The position numbers and the translations under genes are program-made. A DNA stretch of 45,398 bases from Sabulitectum sp036743055 (GTDB lineage: Bacteria; Fermentibacterota; Fermentibacteria; Fermentibacterales; JCC-6), in assembly GCA_036743055.1 (NCBI GenBank), contig DAINQE010000017.1, forward strand, positions 1-45,398, written 5' to 3'. Of this stretch, positions 34,593 through 43,733 are shown piece after piece (within the stretch, counting starts at the first letter, position 1; each line of letters starts with the position of its first letter). The notes under the pieces were generated by a model. The model made no database searches. It was not told the origin of the DNA and saw only the letters and a list, made by a program, of their open reading frames with translations.

Positions 34593-36366
34593 GTTGCTTT
34601 CTCCAGGAGCCTTCTGGCGTGATGGACGGCGCCGTCGCCTCCTCCCAGGAGACGGGCAAGCTCCCCGGCCCTGTCCTCGGCGCTTACGAGATGACGGACC
34701 GTGGTAACCGGCATACCGTCCCCGGACACCTTTTCCACCGCCATGTGCCTGTGCGCCCTCGAGGCAATCTGTGCAAGATGGGAGATCACGATTATCTGCC
34801 TGTCAGCCGAAGCCCTGAGCAGTGAATCAGCCAGGGAATGGGCGGTTTCTCCTCCGGTTCCGCTGTCTATCTCATCGAAGATCAGTGTNNNNNNNNNNNN
34901 NNNNNNNNNNNNNNNNNNNNNNNNNNNNNNNNNNNNNNNNNNNNNNNNNNNNNNNNNNNNNNNNNNNNNNNNNNNNNNNNNNNNNNNNGGGAATGGGCGG
35001 TTTCTCCTCCGGTTCCGCTGTCTATCTCATCGAAGATCAGTGTGGTGGCCTCACCCTTTCCAGCCAGGGAAAGGGCCAGAGCCAGGGCTACCCTTGAGAG
35101 TTCCCCGGCGCTTGCTATGGAATCAAGGGGCCCGGGCGGCACGCCTTTGTTGGCGGAGAAGAGGAAGGCTGCCCTGTCGGCTCCTCTGGGCCCCAGCAGC
35201 GTTTCTTCCACCTCAATGCCTTCCCCGATCTTGGCAACATGCACCGATATGTCTGCCCAAGGAAGGTTCAGCTTCCTCATCTCAGCCAGGGCGGCTTCCG
35301 CCAGGGGAACCGCGGCTTCGGACCTCCTCCAGGTCAGCTCCCCGGCCATCGCCAGAAGCTCGCCGGAGAGTTTCGCTGAAGCATCCCTTGTTCTTTCCAG
35401 CCTCTCCATGGCGTCGTCGTACTCCCTGAGCCTGTGATCCAGGGAATCCCGGGCTTCCAGGAGGGATCCGATGGATCCCCCGAAGCGGCTGATCATCCTG
35501 GAGTAGCCCTCCAGGCGGTCCTCTATCTCCGCGATGAGACCGGGAGCTTCCTCCGCCGCCTCCATCTCGCCGTATACCATGGATGAGGCTTCCTCAGCGG
35601 CTATCAGCGCCTGCTCCAGAAGCTCGGCTATGCCTTCGCTATCGGGGGATTCCCTGCGTACTCTCCTGCAGAGTTCACCCAGGATGGAGAGAACGCCGGT
35701 GTCACCTGTGAGTGCCTCTGAGACCCGGGAGAACAGCACGGCGTGCTCCGCTGCGGATCGGATCTCCCTTTCCCTGGTTATCAGGTTCCTGTACTCGTCT
35801 TCGGAAGGCTTCAGTTCCCTGAAGAGACTCCTCTCGTGGAGGAGTATCTCCCTTGTGCCGCCGGCGGACGCCAGGAACTGGAGGATCGAAGCCTCCTCTG
35901 CCCGCAGATCCTTCAGGCGGTGATACCCCTCGGAGTATGAATCCCTGAGGGCACCGGTTCCGGCGAAACGATCCAGCAGGGCCAGCTGCACCGAAGGTTT
36001 CAGCAGACCCGGGGTGGTCCTCTGGCTGTGGAGCTCCACGAACCTGCTTACGCTGTCCCTCACATCATCCAGGGTGGCCATTGAATCGTCCACGAACACC
36101 CTGCTTTTCCCCTGAAGGCTTATCTCCCTGCGGATCACGGTCTCCTCTCCGGAGGGATCAACGAAGACAGCCTCCACGAAAGCGTTCCTGGTCCCCGGTC
36201 TTACCATGGACCTGTCCGCCCGCCGGCCGGTGGCCAGCATCAGCCCGTCGATGAGTATGGACTTGCCGCTTCCGGTCTCCCCGGTGAGCACATTCAGACC
36301 ATCCTGGAACTCCAGGGACGTATCGCTGATAGTCGCCAGGTTCTTCAGTGCAAGGGACTTGAGCAT
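34589..36366 (-). CDS. recN: DNA repair protein RecN (intact gene interrupted by an assembly gap)
   Basis: RecN is an SMC-like ATPase used in double-strand-break repair. The N-terminal part (MLKSLALKNLATISDTSLEF, Walker A TGETGSGKSIL) and the C-terminal part (LIFDEIDSGTGGETAHS, then VISHLAQIAS) lie on either side of 100 Ns. When the Ns and one of the two identical flanking 55-base copies are removed, the frame reads straight through ETAHSLADSLLRASADRQ and gives 540 residues, normal for RecN. So the gene is whole and the break is artificial. GTAGGAGG precedes the ATG, seven bases after nadK. Its stop overlaps the pgsA start. Confidence 0.93.
34834..35043. other. scaffold gap (100 N, 34889-34988) flanked by identical 55-base copies
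   Basis: The 55 bases at 34834-34888 are repeated exactly at 34989-35043 with 100 Ns between. This is two contigs that actually overlap by 55 bases, a typical de Bruijn k-mer overlap, joined by a default gap. There is no biological repeat and no missing sequence in recN. Confidence 0.95.
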
Positions 36367-36373
36367 TCGCCTC

Positions 36374-37156
36374 CTACCCTCTGTAGCCCCAGCCGAGTTT
36401 TTTCCCCAGCATCTCGTAATAGTCGGACCTTCTGCCGGTTCTGATCACGGAACAGGAAAGGCCGGATCGTCTTACCGTTATGGTCTCTCCCGGGGCGATG
36501 GCGCCGCATTTCGCCGCACCGTCAGCCAGTATCAGGGGGTTTTTCCCGGTGGCCCTGAGTACCTTGAAACAGATCATGGAAGATATTGGGACCACAATGG
36601 GCCGCAGGGCCAGAAGATGGGGGCATATCGGGGTGATGATGACCACAGGAAGATTGGGATGGAGGACCGGCCCCCCGCAGGACAGGTTGTAAGCGGTGGA
36701 GCCCGAAGGGGTGGATACCATTACACCGTCGGAGGCCATTACCGCAACTTCCCTGCGGTCCACCAGTACCTGAATGTGAAGAATGCCACCTTCGGCGCAT
36801 CTGTTAATTGAAATCTCGTTGAGGGCCCTCACCACCGTTCCTCCGGGACCCTCTGTCTCCAGAACCGGAAGCATGTCGATGAGGTAGTCTCCGGAAGCGA
36901 GGCACGATACGGTCTCGTCCACCGCTCCGGTGTCGCAGTCAGCCAGGAAACCCAGATGTCCCGAGTTTATTCCAAGGATCGGAACGCCATCCTCCAGAAA
37001 CCTGTCCATCGTCCTGAGGATCGTGCCGTCACCCCCGGCGACCACAACGGCGCCTGCTTTGGAGACTGAGTCCACCACTTCCATTCCCGCGTTCCTGAAG
37101 GAAGCCTCCATGCCCCCTGGATCGCCGGTGATGAAGACTCTCTTAACGGGTTCCAT
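36374..37156 (-). CDS. nadK: NAD kinase
   Basis: This 260-residue enzyme phosphorylates NAD to NADP. It has the GGDG motif in AGGDGTILRTMD (40-51), GINSGHLGFLAD, the ALNE motif (LNEISINR) and DGVMVSTPSGSTAYNLS. The ATG at 37156 is chosen because family homology begins at VKRVFITGDPGG; the open frame upstream belongs to dxs in another phase. It overlaps the dxs stop by 14 bases. Confidence 0.93.
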   Translation of the reverse strand: MEPVKRVFITGDPGGMEASFRNAGMEVVDSVSKAGAVVVAGGDGTILRTMDRFLEDGVPILGINSGHLGFLADCDTGAVDETVSCLASGDYLIDMLPVLETEGPGGTVVRALNEISINRCAEGGILHIQVLVDRREVAVMASDGVMVSTPSGSTAYNLSCGGPVLHPNLPVVIITPICPHLLALRPIVVPISSMICFKVLRATGKNPLILADGAAKCGAIAPGETITVRRSGLSCSVIRTGRRSDYYEMLGKKLGWGYRG

Positions 37157-39151
37157 GGTCAACCCCCAGGTGGTCCTGCACGGAACGGGCAATCCCCACG
37201 GGATCGAGCCCCAGCTCGGACAGTATCTGCCCGGTGCTTCCGTGGGAAACGAAACAGTCGGGTATACCAAGGGAAAGAACCCCTGAACCCGGCAGCATGG
37301 CAGCCACTGCCCTGCCGAATCCTCCGGCCAGAGCCCCCTCCTCGAGGGTTACCACCGCCTTTCCGGCGGACAGCCGGCGTATCTCGTCCACCGGTGCCGG
37401 TTTGAGCCATACCGGATCATAGACCGCCGCCTCGATTCCATTTTCGGAGAGGATGCCGGCTGCCTCCAGTGCCCTGGATACCATGGTTCCCACAGCAACC
37501 ATCAGGACGTCGTCGCCATCCCTGACCAGCTGCCCCCTGCCCCTGGAAATGTCTTCCGGCGCTGGATAAAGGAGCTCCGGTTCGTTCCCTCGGGGATATC
37601 TTATCCCCACAGGGCCTTCCAGTCGGGTTATCTCACCGTCGAGAAGCTTCTCCAGAACCGTGCAGTCCCTGGGGGAGNNNNNNNNNNNNNNNNNNNNNNN
37701 NNNNNNNNNNNNNNNNNNNNNNNNNNNNNNNNNNNNNNNNNNNNNNNNNNNNNNNNNNNNNNNNNNNNNNNNNNNNNTCGGGTTATCTCACCGTCGAGAA
37801 GCTTCTCCAGAACCGTGCAGTCCCTGGGGGAGGCAAGCTCCAGCCCGGGAACCGAAAGGAACATGGGTATGTCGAATATCCCGTGGTGGGTTGGGCCGTC
37901 GGCCCCAACTATGCCGGCCCTGTCCATGGCGAATATCACCGGGGCTTTCTGCAGGGCGGCGTCGTGGATGACCTGATCGTAGGCCCTCTGCATGAAGCTG
38001 CTGTATACCGCAACCACGGGCTTCATGCCCCCGAAGGCCAGGCCGCAGGCAAAGGTGACCGCATGCTGCTCGGCTATGCCCACGTCGAAGAACCTGTCGG
38101 GGCACTTCTCAGCGAACTTCGAAAGCCCTGTCCCGTCTGGCATGGCGGCGGTTATGGCCACAAGGGAGGGTTCCCTGTCTGCGGCGGCGGTGATCCACCT
38201 GGAGAAAGCCGACGTGAAAGAGCTTCCCCCCTTCTTCGCAGATGCCCCGCTCACTCCGTGGTGTGACCTGGGCTGGCACTCGGCGGGTTCGAATCCCTTG
38301 CCCTTCCTTGTTACAACGTGGAGAAGCACCGGTCCCCTGAGTCTCCTTATCCTGTCCAGTACGCCGGTCAGGGCAGCCAGGTCATGGCCCGGGATGGGTC
38401 CGAAGTAGTTGACCCCGAACTCCTCGAAAATGGTGGCCCTGGCGGCCATGGTCTTCTTTATGGCCGAGGAGACCTCGTGGGCGGCTATCCTCATCCTGTC
38501 GCCCAGGGAGGGCACCCTTCCCAGGGCGTGCCATACGCCGTCCTTGAATCTGTTGTAGGTCTGGTCGGTGAGGAGCTTGCTCAGGTGCCGTGAAAGCGCG
38601 CCCACGTTCTTCGATATGGACATCTCATTGTCGTTCAGGATGATCGTTACGTCAGTCCCTGGAGAATCAAGGTTGTTAAGCCCCTCGAAGGCCATACCGG
38701 CGGTCATGGCGCCGTCGCCAATGACGGCCACCACCCTGTGGTCCTCCCCGGCGAGATCCCGTGCCCTGGCGAAGCCCAGGGCGGCGCTGACGGAGGTGCT
38801 GGAGTGACCCGTTCCGAACACATCGTAGACGCATTCGCTTCTTTTCGGGAAGCCGCTGAGCCCGCCGGACTGCCTTATGGTGTGGAAAAGGTCCCTTCGG
38901 CCGGTGAGGAGTTTCCATGGATAGGTCTGGTGTCCCACGTCCCAGATGATCCTGTCCCTGCCGGGATCGTACACCGTGAGAAGCGCCACGGTAAGCTCCA
39001 CAACGCCCAGACTGCTGGCCAGGTGACCGCCTGTGTCGCAGATAACGTCGATTATCCTGCGACGGACCTCCTCAGCCAGCTTCACGCGGTCCTCAAGGGA
39101 AAGCTCCCTGATCTGTTTCGGATCTTCTATGCGGTCAAGTATGCCAGGCAC
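37143..39151 (-). CDS. dxs: 1-deoxy-D-xylulose-5-phosphate synthase (intact gene interrupted by an assembly gap)
   Basis: DXS condenses pyruvate and glyceraldehyde-3-phosphate in a thiamine diphosphate-dependent reaction, the first step of the MEP isoprenoid pathway. Seen are WDVGHQTYPWKLLTGRR, the TPP site GDGAMTAGMAFEGLNN with DNEMSIS, the transketolase-like DVGIAEQHAVTFACGLA, and a C-terminal domain (MVSRALEAAGIL). The frame is split by 100 Ns, but collapsing the duplicated 55-mer gives GEITRLEGPVGIRYPRG in frame and 617 residues, the expected size. The GTG start shares a base with the upstream stop (TAGTG) and follows AGAAGGAAA. Pairing with ispA directly upstream matches the pathway. Confidence 0.95.
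37623..37832. other. scaffold gap (100 N, 37678-37777) flanked by identical 55-base copies
   Basis: Bases 37623-37677 equal 37778-37832. As with the recN gap, this is an unresolved contig overlap padded with 100 Ns; removing the Ns and one copy restores the dxs reading frame. Confidence 0.95.
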
Positions 39152-40011
39152 TATTTCCTTCTTTCGGGAAGGTAGTTCACCAGCTCGGACACCACGCCCC
39201 AGTCACCGGCGAGGGCTCCCAGCCTCCGGGTGATGTCCCTCGCGGTACTGGAGGCCAGGGCTTTCGCTCCGTCCAGGCCCAGGTCCTGAACCGGATTCCA
39301 TTTGCCCATATCGGCATCCTTCATCACGGCCTTTCCCATTTCGGCGCTGCTTCCGGTCACGTCCAGGATATCGTCGGTGAGCTGGAAGAGCCATCCCGTA
39401 TCATCGCCGATGGATGAGATCGAAGCAAGCTGGCGGTCATCGACCCCAGCCGCCAGTGACCCCAGTTCCATTGAGACCCTTATCATGGCGGAGGTCTTGC
39501 CAAGTATCATCCGCCTGGTCCATGCGGCATCCGCCTCCCGGGGATGGTACATGTCCATGAACTGTCCGCCGGTGAGGAAACCGGGGCCGGCGGCATCCGC
39601 CAGTCTGCGGGTCATCTCGAGAAGGACATCATCGCAGAGCGGTGACCGCAGCAGATGCTCGAATGCCCCTGCCAGGAGCCTGTCACCGGCCAGAAGCGCC
39701 CTGCGCTCTCCGAAAACCACGTGCAGCGATGGTTTGCCCCGTCTCATGGAGTCGTCGTCCATGCCGGGGAGATCGTCGTGTATCAGGGAATAGGTGTGTA
39801 TCATCTCAACGGCGCAGGCGGCGTTGAGGGCCAGGGAAGGGTCGCCCCCCAATGCCTTACAGGACTCGAATACCAGGAAGGGTCTCACCCTCTTGCCACC
39901 TGCTCCCAGGGAATAGAAACATTCCTCTCCCAGTTCCTCCGGAAGACGTCCCAGGGCTTCCTCCACCATCAGCCGGCTTTTCTCAAGGGGTTCCGCAAGT
40001 ATTCTATCCAT
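39151..40011 (-). CDS. ispA: polyprenyl (farnesyl/geranylgeranyl) diphosphate synthase
   Basis: This 286-residue trans-prenyltransferase elongates DMAPP/GPP with IPP. The first Asp-rich motif DDLPGMDDDSMRRGKP starts at residue 79 and has the DDx4D spacing of bacterial short-chain enzymes. The second is LTDDILDV (211-218), and GGKRVRP binds IPP. The product is therefore probably C15 or C20. Start codons ATG 40011 and GTG 40017 are both possible and both overlap ymdB. It feeds directly from the MEP pathway enzyme DXS encoded next. Confidence 0.93.
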   Translation of the reverse strand: MDRILAEPLEKSRLMVEEALGRLPEELGEECFYSLGAGGKRVRPFLVFESCKALGGDPSLALNAACAVEMIHTYSLIHDDLPGMDDDSMRRGKPSLHVVFGERRALLAGDRLLAGAFEHLLRSPLCDDVLLEMTRRLADAAGPGFLTGGQFMDMYHPREADAAWTRRMILGKTSAMIRVSMELGSLAAGVDDRQLASISSIGDDTGWLFQLTDDILDVTGSSAEMGKAVMKDADMGKWNPVQDLGLDGAKALASSTARDITRRLGALAGDWGVVSELVNYLPERRK

Positions 40012-40768
40012 TTTCACTTATCCGTTTCAGTCCTGTTACCGAACCGCCATCCACCTGGAACTCCAGTCCGTTGATCACAGGGGAGCCTTCGGCAACGCTG
40101 AGACGGCTGTAACGGCCGCTGGTGAACCTTGCTATGGAAGAAGAGGTCTCCATTCCGATGACCCCGTCTGCGGAACCGCACATGCCAAGATCGGTGAGAT
40201 ATGCAGTTCCGCCGGGAAGTATCCGTTCGTCGGCGGTCTGAACATGGGTATGGGTTCCTGCGACAATGCTGACCCTTCCGTCGAGGTGCCGGGCGAGGGC
40301 CATCTTCTCGCTGGTGGCCTCGGCGTGGAAGTCGATTATCCTGACCTCCGCAGGCGTTGAATCGATCAGCCTGTCGGCGATCCTGAAGGGGCACTCCCCG
40401 GTGAAGTCGGTGAACACCCTTCCCTGAAGATTAAGCACCTGTACGGCAACGCTGTTGACGGTTAGCGTCAGGGTTCCCCTTCCGGGGTTGCCCGGGGGGT
40501 AGTTGGCGGGTCTGAGTATCCTTGAATCCGGATCCTCGAGCATGGGTATTATGGAGTCCCTCTTCCAGATGTGGTTCCCGGATGTTATCACCGAGACCCC
40601 GGCCTCAAGGAAGGATCCCGCGATCTCAGGGGTTATCCCGAAACCGCCGGCGGCGTTCTCGCCGTTGACCACGATCAGGTCGTAGTGCGGAACGGCACCG
40701 GGGAGGAACCGGAGAAGGGCCTCCCTGCCCGGTCTTCCCACCACATCGCCCAGCATCAGTACGCGCAT
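40004..40768 (-). CDS. ymdB: YmdB-family metallophosphoesterase (cyclic nucleotide phosphodiesterase-like)
   Basis: The 254-residue calcineurin-like phosphoesterase matches the YmdB/DR1281 family by RVLMLGDVVGRPGR, VVNGENAAGGFG, TSGNHIWKRD, DFHAEATSEK and AGTHTHVQTADERILP, which carry the dimetal ligands. Bacillus YmdB hydrolyses 2',3'-cAMP and affects biofilm and sporulation choices. Location directly after rny is the widespread rny-ymdB arrangement. ATG 40768 is six bases after the rny stop. Confidence 0.92.
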   Translation of the reverse strand: MRVLMLGDVVGRPGREALLRFLPGAVPHYDLIVVNGENAAGGFGITPEIAGSFLEAGVSVITSGNHIWKRDSIIPMLEDPDSRILRPANYPPGNPGRGTLTLTVNSVAVQVLNLQGRVFTDFTGECPFRIADRLIDSTPAEVRIIDFHAEATSEKMALARHLDGRVSIVAGTHTHVQTADERILPGGTAYLTDLGMCGSADGVIGMETSSSIARFTSGRYSRLSVAEGSPVINGLEFQVDGGSVTGLKRISENG

Positions 40769-40774
40769 CAACGG

Positions 40775-42328
40775 CTATCGGGCGGTTTCGGAAGCCCTCA
40801 GCTCCCTTATGACGGTTACCTTGATCTGGCCGGGATACTCCATTTCGTTCTCGATCCTCCTGGCTATCTCCCTTGCCATATCAACCGCTTCCTCGTCGTT
40901 CACCGCTTCCGGTCTGACTGCGATCCTGAGTTCCCTTCCAGCCTGAATGGCGTATGACTTCCGGACCCCCTCGAAGGAATCAGCCATTGCCTCCAGCCGG
41001 TGGAGCCTCTTCACGTACAGTTCCAGGGTCTCCCGTCTGGCTCCGGGCCTGGCGCTGCTCACGGCGTCGGCGGCCTGAACGAGGATGGCATAGAGACTTT
41101 CCGGCTCCACCTCTTCGTGGTGAGCTCCGATGGCATTTGCAACGTTTCGCGGCTCGGAGTACTTCCTGGCCAGCTCCATGCCCACGATGGCGTGTGATCC
41201 CTCAAGGTCGTGATCCGTGGCCTTGCCTATGTCATGAAGCAGTCCGGCCCTTCTGGCGAGGCCCGGATCCAGTCTGAGTTCGCTGGCGAGAAGCCCGCAG
41301 ATGTGGGCTACCTCCAGTGAATGCTGGTACATGTTCTGCCCGTAGCTGGTCCTGTACCGCAAACGGCCCAGATGGCGAATGAGCTGAGGATGAAGGCCGG
41401 TGACGCTGGCCTCCATGACCAGCTCGTTACCGAGCTTCCTCACTGTGCGCTCCATTTCGTTGCGCTCCTTGGCCACCACGGCCTCTATCCTGCCAGGGTG
41501 TATCCTGCCGTCTCCGATGAGTTTCTCCAGGGAAAGCCTCGCGACCTCCCGGCGCACCGGGTCGAAGCAGCTGAGGACCACCGCTTCAGGGGTATCGTCT
41601 ATGACCACATCAACCCCGGTGGCTTTCTCGAAGGACCTTATGTTACGGCCCTCCCTGCCGATTATGCGGCCCTTCATGTCGTCGTTGGCCAGGTTCACCA
41701 CTGAGACGCAGCTCTCCACCACATGGTTCGCGGCGCACCTCTGTATCGCGGTTGCCAGGAGGTTGTTAGCCTTATCGTCGGCGGCCCTCTCCGCTTCGTC
41801 GAGGATCCTTCTGGTCAGCCTTGCCGCCTCCATGTCGGCTTCCTCGCGAAGGTTGGTAAGAAGAAGCTCCTTGGCGTCGTCCCTTGAGAGCTGGGCAACT
41901 TCCTCGAGCCTGGCGTTCTGCTCTTCCAGAAGCTTGTTGGCACGCTGGTGCTTCGCCAGGAGCGCCTGCTCCATCTCCCCCAGGGCGGTCTCCTGCTGGG
42001 AGAGTGATTCCTGCCTGTTGTCCAGGCTTTCCCTGGTGCGCTCGACCTGCTGACCGAGCCTCTCCAGGTCGTTCTCCCTCCGGTCGAGACGGCTCTGCTT
42101 CTCCCTGAGCTTCTCCAGCTCCCTGGCCCGTTCCTCGCCGATCTTCTCTCGCCCTTCCAGGATGATCTCCTTGCGAAGGGTCTCCGATCCCCGTCTGGCC
42201 TCGGCCAGGATTCGTTCAGCTTCGGCGGTTGCGCCGCCTATTTCCTTGTTGACCAGCATCTTGTGCAACAGCCAACCCAGCAGGAACGCAATAGCTCCAG
42301 CCGCTGCAGGTATCAGATATGCAAGCAT
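40775..42328 (-). CDS. rny: ribonuclease Y
   Basis: This 517-residue membrane-anchored endoribonuclease initiates mRNA decay. It has one N-terminal transmembrane helix (about 5-22), a long coiled coil (~30-200), a KH domain with GREGRNIRSFEKATGVD, and an HD domain with GLLHDIGKATDHD. All match Rny and length is typical. CGGAGAA stands before the ATG. Between rny and zapA lie 103 bases with no recognised RNA gene. Confidence 0.96.
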   Translation of the reverse strand: MLAYLIPAAAGAIAFLLGWLLHKMLVNKEIGGATAEAERILAEARRGSETLRKEIILEGREKIGEERARELEKLREKQSRLDRRENDLERLGQQVERTRESLDNRQESLSQQETALGEMEQALLAKHQRANKLLEEQNARLEEVAQLSRDDAKELLLTNLREEADMEAARLTRRILDEAERAADDKANNLLATAIQRCAANHVVESCVSVVNLANDDMKGRIIGREGRNIRSFEKATGVDVVIDDTPEAVVLSCFDPVRREVARLSLEKLIGDGRIHPGRIEAVVAKERNEMERTVRKLGNELVMEASVTGLHPQLIRHLGRLRYRTSYGQNMYQHSLEVAHICGLLASELRLDPGLARRAGLLHDIGKATDHDLEGSHAIVGMELARKYSEPRNVANAIGAHHEEVEPESLYAILVQAADAVSSARPGARRETLELYVKRLHRLEAMADSFEGVRKSYAIQAGRELRIAVRPEAVNDEEAVDMAREIARRIENEMEYPGQIKVTVIRELRASETAR

Positions 42329-42431
42329 CTGCAGTTCTCCGTTTCAGGCGCGGGGGCATCTATGTAATCAGAAAGGCCGTAATCCTCCGGGGAATCCCGC
42401 GACACCTCCGCCGGTACCGCCTTCCTGAGGT

Positions 42432-42836
42432 CTAGGAACCGTTTTCCTGACTGCCCTTGCCTGATCCCTGAAGAATGACCGGGAATGATTCACCGGGTGA
42501 CACCCGGTTCGCTGCGCTCTTCTGTTCGGAAGGACGGTCATCGGCGGTTGACAGCGCTTCGTCTATCCTGTCCGCCAGTGAAGCGAGAAGGACCTTATGG
42601 GCGTCCTCCATCTCCTCCAGCTGAGCCGTTTTTCCGAATAGCTCGTCTATGATGTTCAGAGAGGCCAGTATCGCCACCTTGGCGGTGGATGTCATGGCCA
42701 CGTTCTCCGTCATCTGTCGCATGCGCATATCTAGAAAATGGGCGATCTCCGCTATGTAGGCGGGATCGCCCTCTCCTCTTATGGAATACTCGCGCCCGTA
42801 GATGTTCACCCTGGTGTTCTCACTGCGGTCACCCAT
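42432..42836 (-). CDS. zapA: cell division protein ZapA
   Basis: ZapA crosslinks FtsZ filaments. The 134-residue product has the ZapA core (RVNIYGREYSIRGEG, FLDMRMRQMTENV, VAILASLNIIDELF) and a helical dimerisation segment, then a hydrophilic tail of about 40 residues that looks disordered. The ATG lies inside the end of the preceding coiled-coil gene (8-base overlap), a sign of coupling. A second in-frame upstream start would add seven residues. Confidence 0.9.
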   Translation of the reverse strand: MGDRSENTRVNIYGREYSIRGEGDPAYIAEIAHFLDMRMRQMTENVAMTSTAKVAILASLNIIDELFGKTAQLEEMEDAHKVLLASLADRIDEALSTADDRPSEQKSAANRVSPGESFPVILQGSGKGSQENGS

Positions 42837-43116
42837 TGGCGCTCTGCTCCCTGTCACTCCTCAGATCATCCAGTTTTGCAAGAACAGACTCCAGTCTCTC
42901 CTTCATCTCCTGCCTTTCCCGCAGGAGCCTGGCATAATGTATCCTGAGCAGGTTGTAACCCTGGGAATCGGCATTGCCCTTCTGGTACTCAAGCTTCTTC
43001 TCAAGCTCTTCCACCCTGTTCTGCAGTTCCCTGTTCTCGCCGCAGACGGAACGGTACTTGAGAATGAGCCTGTCCACCGCTTCTGTCAACCTCTCGGCGG
43101 AACCGGTGATGGGCAA
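42829..43116 (-). CDS. small coiled-coil protein, ZapB-like
   Basis: The 95-residue product is almost entirely heptad coiled coil (NRELQNRVEELEKKLEYQ; ERQEMKERLESVLAKLDD). Position directly before and overlapping zapA suggests a divisome partner of ZapA (ZapB-like). Coiled coils are poor evidence of homology, so the name is positional. It starts with TTG behind GGGAGGAAA. Confidence 0.7.
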   Translation of the reverse strand: MPITGSAERLTEAVDRLILKYRSVCGENRELQNRVEELEKKLEYQKGNADSQGYNLLRIHYARLLRERQEMKERLESVLAKLDDLRSDREQSANG

Positions 43117-43132
43117 TGGGTTTCCTCCCTAT

Positions 43133-43501
43133 TCAGTTCCCTTCGGGATTCAGTTCCTTGCGGGCTACCTCAGCCACTTTGCTGAAAGCGGAAGGGTCCT
43201 TCACCGCAAGATCGGCGAGCATCTTCCTGTCTATCTCCACCCCGGCCCTGGAAAGGCCGTCTATCAGGGTGGAGTAACGCATTCCGTTCTCACGGGCGGC
43301 TGCGTTGATCCTGGTGATCCAGAGGGCTCTGAAGTTCCTCTTCTTGTTCCTTCTGTCGCGGTACTGGTACTCCATCGACTTCTTCACGGCGTCGGAAGCC
43401 ACTGTGTAGAGCTTCCTCCTGCCGCCGAAATTGCCCTTGGCCTCCTTGAGTACCTTCTTGTGCCGCTTGTGCCTTGCTACGGCGTTCCTAACTCTGCTCA
43501 T
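43133..43501 (-). CDS. rplT: 50S ribosomal protein L20
   Basis: L20 is an early-assembly protein of the large subunit. The 122-residue product (MSRVRNAVARHKRHKKVLK, YRDRRNKKRNFRALWITRIN, YSTLIDGL) is full length. It is third in the conserved infC-rpmI-rplT order, 17 bases after rpmI. In several bacteria L20 represses this operon. Confidence 0.98.
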   Translation of the reverse strand: MSRVRNAVARHKRHKKVLKEAKGNFGGRRKLYTVASDAVKKSMEYQYRDRRNKKRNFRALWITRINAAARENGMRYSTLIDGLSRAGVEIDRKMLADLAVKDPSAFSKVAEVARKELNPEGN

Positions 43502-43518
43502 GGTTCAGTCTCCGTATT

Positions 43519-43710
43519 CTAGGGCAGAAGCACCTTCATGCGCCTGGCGTCCGATGGGGACGCTATGCCGGCTGTGCGAAGGTTTCTCTTTCGCTTGCTG
43601 CTTTTTTTGGTTTTGATGTGACCGGCATGGCTGTGCCTGACGCGTATCTTACCGGTTCCCGTTTTCTTGAAGCGCCTTGCGGCACCTTTGTGAGTCTTCA
43701 TTTTCGGCAT
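43519..43710 (-). CDS. rpmI: 50S ribosomal protein L35
   Basis: The 63-residue basic protein MPKMKTHKGAARRFKKTGTG matches L35 throughout. It lies 23 bases after infC; that gap is too short for an elaborate leader, so any control by L20 would need structure within infC or rpmI. Confidence 0.98.
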   Translation of the reverse strand: MPKMKTHKGAARRFKKTGTGKIRVRHSHAGHIKTKKSSKRKRNLRTAGIASPSDARRMKVLLP

Positions 43711-43733
43711 GATCTATTCCCGCCTTACCTGTT

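Noticed and set aside
34589..36366. recN as a split gene or pseudogene
   Set aside because: The break coincides with 100 Ns and a duplicated 55-mer; collapsing them restores a full-length frame.
37143..39151. dxs as two partial genes with a mobile insertion and target-site duplication
   Set aside because: The insert is only Ns, the 55-base 'duplication' equals the one in recN in length, and the frame is restored on collapse. It is an assembly overlap.
42329..42431. 6S RNA gene beside zapA
   Set aside because: The gap is only 103 bases and lacks the long open-bubble hairpin expected of 6S RNA.
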